Positions 13,556 through 19,649 of a DNA stretch of 19,649 nucleotides are shown piece after piece. The notes under the pieces are model-generated. The model was not told the DNA's origin. It made no database searches and saw only the letters and a list, made by a program, of their open reading frames with translations. Source of the stretch: Bacteroidota bacterium (GTDB lineage Bacteria; Bacteroidota; Bacteroidia; Chitinophagales; Chitinophagaceae); contig JAGWPQ010000029.1 of NCBI GenBank assembly GCA_028877045.1, positions 1-19,649 on the forward strand, read 5' to 3'. Numbering within the stretch: the first letter of the stretch is position 1; every line of letters begins with the position of its first letter. A program made the position numbers and the translations under genes.

Positions 13556-15040
13556 ATGGCAAATTATTTTAACACACTTTCGTTAAGAGAAAAATTAAAT
13601 CAATTAGGTGTTTGTGAATTTATGGACATAAGTCATTTCAATAATGGAGTGAATGCGTTGAAAGGAAAAAAGATCGTGATAGTTGGTTGTGGTGCACAGG
13701 GATTGAATCAGGGATTGAATTTAAGAGATTCTGGATTGGATGTTTCTTATACTTTGCGCAAAGAAGCCATTGATGCAAAACGTGCATCGTGGAAGAATGC
13801 AACCGAGAATGGTTTTACTGTTGGTACTTATGAAGAATTAATTCCAACTGCCGATCTGGTTATTAATCTTACACCCGATAAACAACATACTTCTGTTGTA
13901 AATGCAATTATGCCATTGATGAAAAAAGGATCAACACTTTCTTTTTCTCATGGATTTAATATCGTGGAAGAAGGTACACAGGTAAGAAAAGATATTACAG
14001 TAATTATGGTTGCGCCAAAATCGCCGGGTTCTGAAGTTCGTTCAGAATATGTTAGAGGTTTTGGTGTGCCTACTTTAATTGCGGTGCATCCTGAAAACGA
14101 TCCTGAAGGAAAAGGTTGGGAACTCGCAAAAGCTTATGCAGCAGGCACTGGTGGGCATAAAGCAGGTGTTTTAAAATCATCTTTTGTTGCAGAAGTAAAA
14201 TCAGATCTGATGGGCGAACAAACTATTTTATGTGGTTTGTTGCAAACAGGTTCGATACTTTGTTTTGATAAAATGATCGAGAAAGGAATTGAAGAAGGTT
14301 ATGCTTCCAAATTAATTCAGTATGGTTGGGAAACAGTTACCGAAGCCTTGAAACAAGGTGGCATTACTGCGATGCTGGACAGGTTATCTAATCCTGCAAA
14401 AATAAAATGCTACGAAATTTCGGAAGAATTAAAAACAATCATGCGCCCATTATTCTGGAAACATCAGGATGATATCATGAGTGGAGAATTTTCAAAAACC
14501 ATGATGGAAGATTGGGCAAATGATGATAAAAATTTATTGACATGGAGAGCCGAAACAGGAAATACAGCATTCGAAAAATCTACAGCAACATCTGCTAAAA
14601 TTTCGGAACAGGAATTTTTTGATAACGGATTATTGATGGTGGCAATGGTTAGAGCAGGCGTTGAGTTGGCATTTGAAACAATGGTTGAAGCAGGCATTAA
14701 ACCCGAATCGGCCTATTACGAATCGTTGCACGAAACACCTTTGATCGCAAATACCATTGCGCGCAAAAAATTATTTGAAATGAACCGTGTCATTTCTGAT
14801 ACTGCAGAATATGGTTGTTATTTATTTGATCATGCATGTAAACCGTTGTTGGCCGATTTCATGAAAAAAGTAGAAACAAATATCATCGGTAAAAATTTCA
14901 ATGAAGGAAAAGATAATGGTGTTGACAATAAAAAAATAATTGCAGTGAATAAAGCAATCCGTTCGCATCATATCGAAGTGGTTGGCGATAGATTAAGACA
15001 GGCCATGACTGCAATGAAATCGATCAGTACAGGAGCATAG
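13556..15040 (+). CDS. ilvC: Ketol-acid reductoisomerase, class II (long form)
   Basis: IlvC rearranges and reduces 2-acetolactate or 2-aceto-2-hydroxybutyrate with NADPH, the second step of valine and isoleucine synthesis. The 494-residue length and residues fit the long, duplicated class II enzyme of E. coli (491 residues), not the 330-residue class I form. The Rossmann motif VGCGAQGLNQG is at 43-53. R68, R76 and S78 occupy the positions that bind the NADPH 2'-phosphate. VAPKSPGSEVRSEY and SDLMGEQTILCG (Mg2+ ligands Asp and Glu) follow. The ATG at 13556 gives the family N-terminus MANYFNTLSLREKL. It is the last recognisable gene of the ilv group before the 216-bp gap to gltB. Confidence 0.97.
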   Translation: MANYFNTLSLREKLNQLGVCEFMDISHFNNGVNALKGKKIVIVGCGAQGLNQGLNLRDSGLDVSYTLRKEAIDAKRASWKNATENGFTVGTYEELIPTADLVINLTPDKQHTSVVNAIMPLMKKGSTLSFSHGFNIVEEGTQVRKDITVIMVAPKSPGSEVRSEYVRGFGVPTLIAVHPENDPEGKGWELAKAYAAGTGGHKAGVLKSSFVAEVKSDLMGEQTILCGLLQTGSILCFDKMIEKGIEEGYASKLIQYGWETVTEALKQGGITAMLDRLSNPAKIKCYEISEELKTIMRPLFWKHQDDIMSGEFSKTMMEDWANDDKNLLTWRAETGNTAFEKSTATSAKISEQEFFDNGLLMVAMVRAGVELAFETMVEAGIKPESAYYESLHETPLIANTIARKKLFEMNRVISDTAEYGCYLFDHACKPLLADFMKKVETNIIGKNFNEGKDNGVDNKKIIAVNKAIRSHHIEVVGDRLRQAMTAMKSISTGA

Positions 15041-15256
15041 TTTTAAAAATTATCAATCAAATAAAAAAATAATCGCAATCGTTCGGCAAAAATCATTCAA
15101 AAATCTACTAATAAGAAGCTTATTTGGCATCTTATCTAATTAAGTGAATAAATTTTTGGACATTTTTATAGTCAAATTGGTGTTTTTTGAATATTTTTGA
15201 AAGGAATGATTGCTTGCCTGAAAAAACAGTTTACTCAGTTATTATAATTATAATCA
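15041..15256 (+). promoter_or_regulatory. ilvC-gltB intergenic region with possible gltB promoter
   Basis: TATTTTTG at 15192-15199 fits the TAnnTTTG -7 consensus, about 58 bp before the gltB ATG, but no TTTG lies at the usual 19-21 bp upstream. AATAAG/CTTATT (15110-15115 and 15119-15124) form a small AT-only hairpin. No clear terminator follows ilvC. Confidence 0.35.
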
Positions 15257-18200
15257 ATGGCAAGTACAACAGGACTATACGATCCGTCTTTTGAACACGA
15301 TGCATGTGGCATTGGTTTCGTTGCAAATATCAAAGGCAACAAATCACATCAGATCATTTCTGATGCGCTGACCATTTTAGAAAACATGGAGCATCGCGGT
15401 GCATGTGGTTGTGAAAATAATACCGGCGATGGTGCAGGTATCATGATCCAGACCCCGCATGAATTTTTCTTTGATGAATGTGTAAAGCTCGGCGTGCATC
15501 TTCCTTCATTTGGAAAATATGGCGTTGGTGTTTTATTCTTTCCGAAAGACATTCGTTTGAAAGAAGAGTGCAGAGATATTTTCAGCAGTGCTGCAGAAAA
15601 ATTAGGATTAGAAATTCTAGCATACCGCAAAGTGCCTGTTAATCCAAGTGATGTTGGACCAACAGCTTTATCTGTTGAGCCTGAGATCGAACAAGTGTTT
15701 ATTGCTTGTCCCGATTACATCTCTTCTCCTGAAGCATTCGAAAGAAAATTATTTGTCCTTCGCAATTATGCAACACATACCATTAATAATTCTGTAAGAA
15801 AAGATGAGATTGGTTTTTATGTTGCATCATTATCGTATAAAACTGTTGTTTACAAAGGACAATTAACAAGTCTGCAGGTTCGGAATTATTTTCCTGATCT
15901 TACCAATAAAAGAATTGTAAGTGCATTCGGATTAATTCATTCACGTTTTGCTACCAATACATTTCCTTCATGGAAACTGGCACAGCCATTCCGTTACATC
16001 GCACACAATGGTGAGATAAATACGTTGCAGGGAAATTTGAATTGGCTGAAGACAAGTGAAAAAGGTTTCACCTCTCCATATTTTTCGAAAGAAGAAATGG
16101 ATATGTTGTTGCCAATTATTTTTGAAGGACAATCAGATTCTGCGTGTTTAGACAACATGATCGAATTACTCACCATGTGCGGAAGAAGTTTACCGCATGT
16201 GATGATGATGCTGATACCCGAAGCATGGGATGGCAACGAACAAATGAATCCGATTAAAAAAGCATTCTACGAATTTCATGCAGCGTTCATGGAACCTTGG
16301 GATGGGCCTGCATCAATATCTTTCACAGATGGAAAAATCATCGGCGCAACACTTGATAGAAATGGTTTACGTCCTTCACGTTATTGCGTTACCACCGATG
16401 ACAGAGTGATCATGGCATCGGAAACAGGCGTACTTCCTATTGATCAAAAATTAATAAAAGAAAAAGGAAGATTACAACCGGGCAAAATGTTTGTGGTTGA
16501 TATGGAGCAGGGAAGAATTATCAGTGACGATGAATTAAAACAAACTATCTGCTCACAAAAACCTTATGGCGAATGGTTGAATAAATATAAAATTCGTTTG
16601 GAAGAATTACCCGAACCGAGAGTAACATTTTCGCATTTGCATCACGATCAGGTTTTCAAATATCAAAAAGCATTTGGTTATTCAACAGAAGATCTGGAAA
16701 CGATCATTGCACCAATGGCATTGGATGGCAAGGAACCAATTGGTTCGATGGGAACCGATACACCTTTGGCCATATTGAGCGATCAACCACAACATCTCAG
16801 TTATTATTTCAAACAATTATTTGCACAGGTAACTAATCCGCCGATCGATCCAATTCGTGAAAGATTGGTAATGAGCCTGGCAACATTTGCAGGTAACAAC
16901 GGAAATTTATTAGTGGAAGATCCGTTGGATTGTCACAGTGTTGCATTGAAACATCCTGTGCTTGGTAATCATGAATTAGAAAAAATAAGAAGCATCGATA
17001 CCGGAATCTTTCAGGCAAAAACATTGCAAACATATTTTCGTGCCGATGGAAAACCTGGCTCATTACAAAAAGGTTTAGATCGTTTATGCCGCTACGCAGT
17101 TGATGCAGTTGATGATGGTTTTGAAGTATTGATTTTATCGGACAGAGCCATCGACAGCGACCATGCTCCTATCCCGTCTTTATTAGCAACTGCTGCTGTT
17201 CATCATCATTTGATAAGAAAAGGTTATCGCGGCCAGGTTGGAATTATTGTTGAAGCAGGCGATGTTTGGGAAGTACATCATTTCGCATGTTTGATTGGTT
17301 TTGGCGCCACTGCTATTAACCCTTATCTCGCTTTATCAACTATCCGCAATTTGCAGATCGATGGAAAATTGCAAACCGATCTGGATGTTGAACAATTAAA
17401 GAAAAATTATGTAAAAGCTGTATGCGACGGATTGTTGAAAGTATTTTCCAAGATGGGAATTTCAACTTTACAATCTTATCAGGGCGCACAGATTTTTGAA
17501 ATTCTCGGATTAAATAAAAAAGTAGTTGATAAATATTTTACCGGCGCAACTTCACGTATTGAAGGAATGGGATTAGATGAAATTGCAAAAGAAGCATTGG
17601 CAAAACATTTCTTTGCGTTCAGTAAAACCGAATCACCAACACAACGTTTGCCTGTTGGTGGTGTATATCAATGGAAAAGAAAAGGCGAGTTTCATTTATT
17701 CAATCCGCAAACAATTCATTTGTTGCAGCATTCAACAAGCACAAATGATTATAATACTTTCAAAAAATATTCAAAGTTGGTTAACGATCAAAGTGAAAAA
17801 GCTTGTACGTTAAGAAGCTTATTGGAATTCAAACGCAATCGACCTTCTATTTCTATTGATGAAGTTGAACCTGCAGAAAATATTTATAAACGTTTTGCTA
17901 CAGGTGCCATGAGCTTTGGTTCTATCTCGCATGAAGCACACAGCACATTGGCCATTGCAATGAATAAACTCGGCGCAAAAAGTAATACAGGCGAAGGTGG
18001 TGAAGATGAATTGCGTTACGAAAAATTACCGAACGGCGATTCGATGCGCAGTGCCATTAAACAAGTTGCATCGGCACGTTTTGGTGTAACAAGTTTGTAT
18101 TTGACTGAAGCTGATGAATTGCAAATTAAAATGGCGCAAGGTGCAAAGCCCGGAGAAGGTGGACAATTGCCGGGACATAAAGTTGATGACTGGATCGGAA

Positions 18201-19649
18201 GAGTTCGTCATGCGACACCTGGTGTTGGATTAATTTCTCCACCACCGCATCACGATATTTATTCTATCGAAGATCTGGCGCAATTAATTTTTGATTTGAA
18301 GAATGCAAACCGCACTGCACGCATCAGCGTTAAATTAGTTTCGAAAGCAGGTGTTGGAACCATTGCTGCCGGTGTTGCAAAAGCAAAAGCCGATGTTGTG
18401 TTGATCGCAGGATTTGATGGTGGCACAGGTGCATCACCCATCAGTTCTATTAAACATGCAGGTTTGCCATGGGAATTAGGATTAGCAGAAACACATCAAA
18501 CATTAGTAAGAAATAAATTACGCAGCAGAATTGTTGTGCAGGCCGATGGTCAAATGAAAACCGGTCGTGATATTGCCATCGCTGCATTACTTGGTGCCGA
18601 AGAATGGGGTGTTGCAACAGCAGCATTAATTGTTGAAGGTTGCATCATGATGCGTAAATGTCATTTGAATACTTGTCCTGTTGGCGTTGCCACACAAGAT
18701 CCTGAATTGAGAAAAAGATTTAAAGGCAATCCCGATCATGTTGTAAACTTTTTCAAATTCATCGTGCAGGAATTAAGAGAGATCATGGCTGAATTAGGAT
18801 TCAGAACAGTGAACGAAATGATTGGCCAGGTTGATAATTTAGGATTAAGAGAAAATGTTACACACTGGAAATACAGCAAACTTGACCTGTCTCCTATTTT
18901 ATATAAAGAACCTGCATCACCTTATGTTGGTTTGTACAAACAGGAAGAACAGGATCATGGTATTGCACTAGTTTTAGATTGGAAATTATTGGAAGCTGCA
19001 AAACCTGCATTGGAAAAACAGGAAAAAATAAAAGCATCATTTAATATTATCAATACCGACAGAACTGTTGGTTCTATTTTATCGAACGAGATCAGTAAAA
19101 TTTATCGTTCAAAAGGTTTACCTGAGGATACGATTCATTTTAAATTCACAGGAACTGCGGGACAAAGTTTTGGTGCCTTCAATACCAACGGAATCACTTT
19201 GGAATTAGAAGGTGATGCCAACGATTATTTTGGAAAAGGATTAAGCGGTGCAAGATTAATTGTATATCCTGCAAAAGAAGCAACATTTATTCCTGAAGAA
19301 AATATCATCATCGGCAATGTTGCATTTTATGGTGCAACCAGTGGCGAAGCATTTATCCGCGGTAAAGCAGGCGAACGTTTTGCTGTTCGTAATTCGGGCG
19401 TGAATGCAGTAACAGAAGGTGTTGGCGATCATGGTTGTGAATACATGACCGGTGGCCGCGTTGTAATTCTTGGCGATACCGGAAGAAACTTTGCAGCGGG
19501 TATGAGCGGCGGTATTGCATACGTTTACGATGTGAAAGGAAACTTTGCAAACAATTGCAATACTGAAATGGTTGATCTGGATAAAGTGGAAGAAGATGAT
19601 ATTGCCGAATTGCAAAACTTAATACAAAAACATTTTGATTATACCGGAA
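15257..19649 (+). CDS. gltB: Glutamate synthase large subunit, C-terminus cut by window edge
   Basis: GltB takes ammonia from glutamine, channels it to 2-oxoglutarate and makes two glutamates. 1464 codons are open without a break. Domains: a short propeptide and the N-terminal nucleophile C17 (EHDACGIGF) of the class II amidotransferase (to about 430, with HNGEINTLQGN at 250-260); the central domain; the FMN synthase domain with GEGGEDELRY (from 912), SARFGVTSLYLTEADELQIK and GGQLPGHKV; the [3Fe-4S] cysteines C1129, C1135 and C1140 (GCIMMRKCHLNTCPVGVATQ); and a C-terminal beta-helix rich in glycine (GGRVVILGDTGRNFAAGMSGG). Bacterial GltB is about 1500 residues, so only the last few dozen are missing. 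The small subunit gene gltD is expected downstream but not seen. Confidence 0.97.
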   Translation, partial: MASTTGLYDPSFEHDACGIGFVANIKGNKSHQIISDALTILENMEHRGACGCENNTGDGAGIMIQTPHEFFFDECVKLGVHLPSFGKYGVGVLFFPKDIRLKEECRDIFSSAAEKLGLEILAYRKVPVNPSDVGPTALSVEPEIEQVFIACPDYISSPEAFERKLFVLRNYATHTINNSVRKDEIGFYVASLSYKTVVYKGQLTSLQVRNYFPDLTNKRIVSAFGLIHSRFATNTFPSWKLAQPFRYIAHNGEINTLQGNLNWLKTSEKGFTSPYFSKEEMDMLLPIIFEGQSDSACLDNMIELLTMCGRSLPHVMMMLIPEAWDGNEQMNPIKKAFYEFHAAFMEPWDGPASISFTDGKIIGATLDRNGLRPSRYCVTTDDRVIMASETGVLPIDQKLIKEKGRLQPGKMFVVDMEQGRIISDDELKQTICSQKPYGEWLNKYKIRLEELPEPRVTFSHLHHDQVFKYQKAFGYSTEDLETIIAPMALDGKEPIGSMGTDTPLAILSDQPQHLSYYFKQLFAQVTNPPIDPIRERLVMSLATFAGNNGNLLVEDPLDCHSVALKHPVLGNHELEKIRSIDTGIFQAKTLQTYFRADGKPGSLQKGLDRLCRYAVDAVDDGFEVLILSDRAIDSDHAPIPSLLATAAVHHHLIRKGYRGQVGIIVEAGDVWEVHHFACLIGFGATAINPYLALSTIRNLQIDGKLQTDLDVEQLKKNYVKAVCDGLLKVFSKMGISTLQSYQGAQIFEILGLNKKVVDKYFTGATSRIEGMGLDEIAKEALAKHFFAFSKTESPTQRLPVGGVYQWKRKGEFHLFNPQTIHLLQHSTSTNDYNTFKKYSKLVNDQSEKACTLRSLLEFKRNRPSISIDEVEPAENIYKRFATGAMSFGSISHEAHSTLAIAMNKLGAKSNTGEGGEDELRYEKLPNGDSMRSAIKQVASARFGVTSLYLTEADELQIKMAQGAKPGEGGQLPGHKVDDWIGRVRHATPGVGLISPPPHHDIYSIEDLAQLIFDLKNANRTARISVKLVSKAGVGTIAAGVAKAKADVVLIAGFDGGTGASPISSIKHAGLPWELGLAETHQTLVRNKLRSRIVVQADGQMKTGRDIAIAALLGAEEWGVATAALIVEGCIMMRKCHLNTCPVGVATQDPELRKRFKGNPDHVVNFFKFIVQELREIMAELGFRTVNEMIGQVDNLGLRENVTHWKYSKLDLSPILYKEPASPYVGLYKQEEQDHGIALVLDWKLLEAAKPALEKQEKIKASFNIINTDRTVGSILSNEISKIYRSKGLPEDTIHFKFTGTAGQSFGAFNTNGITLELEGDANDYFGKGLSGARLIVYPAKEATFIPEENIIIGNVAFYGATSGEAFIRGKAGERFAVRNSGVNAVTEGVGDHGCEYMTGGRVVILGDTGRNFAAGMSGGIAYVYDVKGNFANNCNTEMVDLDKVEEDDIAELQNLIQKHFDYTG

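Noticed and set aside
15110..15124. AATAAG/CTTATT hairpin as the ilvC terminator
   Set aside because: The stem is only six mostly A-T pairs and no T-run follows.
19256..19615. Minus-strand reading frame of 119 codons within gltB
   Set aside because: It is antisense to the conserved beta-helix domain of GltB; its Cys/His-rich composition is typical of shadow frames.

Overview
The window looks like a chromosomal segment of a Bacteroidota bacterium, most likely of the Chitinophagia/Chitinophagaceae type. The grounds are AT-rich intergenic DNA, no Shine-Dalgarno sequences before the starts, a TAnnTTTG-type promoter element, and a SusC-like receptor with an STN domain next to a FecR-type anti-sigma factor and an ECF sigma factor. 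The lineage is inferred from these traits and from protein character; no database search was run.

Left part (1-3790, minus strand): a trans-envelope nutrient-uptake regulatory set, in transcription order ECF sigma factor (2449-3015), FecR-like anti-sigma factor (1130-2272) and the N-terminal 301 residues of a SusC/TonB-linked receptor (running off the left edge). A 775-bp gene-free stretch (3016-3790) holds several inverted repeats and a small GTGGGA tandem repeat. A helix-rich 515-residue protein of unknown function (3791-5338, minus) follows.

Middle and right part (5539-15040, plus strand): a branched-chain amino acid cluster, leuA, leuB, then ilvD, a DinB-like gene, ilvB, ilvN, a second DinB-like gene and ilvC. 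leuC and leuD are not in the window. A separate glutamate synthase large-subunit gene (gltB, 15257 to the right edge, missing its last part) follows. GltB makes glutamate, the amino donor for the last step of Ile/Val/Leu synthesis.

The most interesting element is between leuB and ilvD. A TTTG-N18-TATATTTG promoter is followed by a 34-codon ORF (7993-8097) with an unbroken run of ten Ile/Val codons. An intrinsic terminator (8120-8149) comes next, and GGAGGUG inside the ORF can pair with the 5' arm of that terminator. This is the full layout of a ribosome-mediated transcription attenuator controlling ilvD and the genes after it, comparable to the ilvL leader of enterobacteria. Just downstream, two inverted copies of a GC-rich hairpin repeat flank the ilvD start, and one of them is translated as an N-terminal insertion in IlvD. 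A second repeat family (core TGCGACGCA) sits before leuB, ilvN and ilvC. No rRNA, tRNA, CRISPR array, transposase or phage gene was seen.
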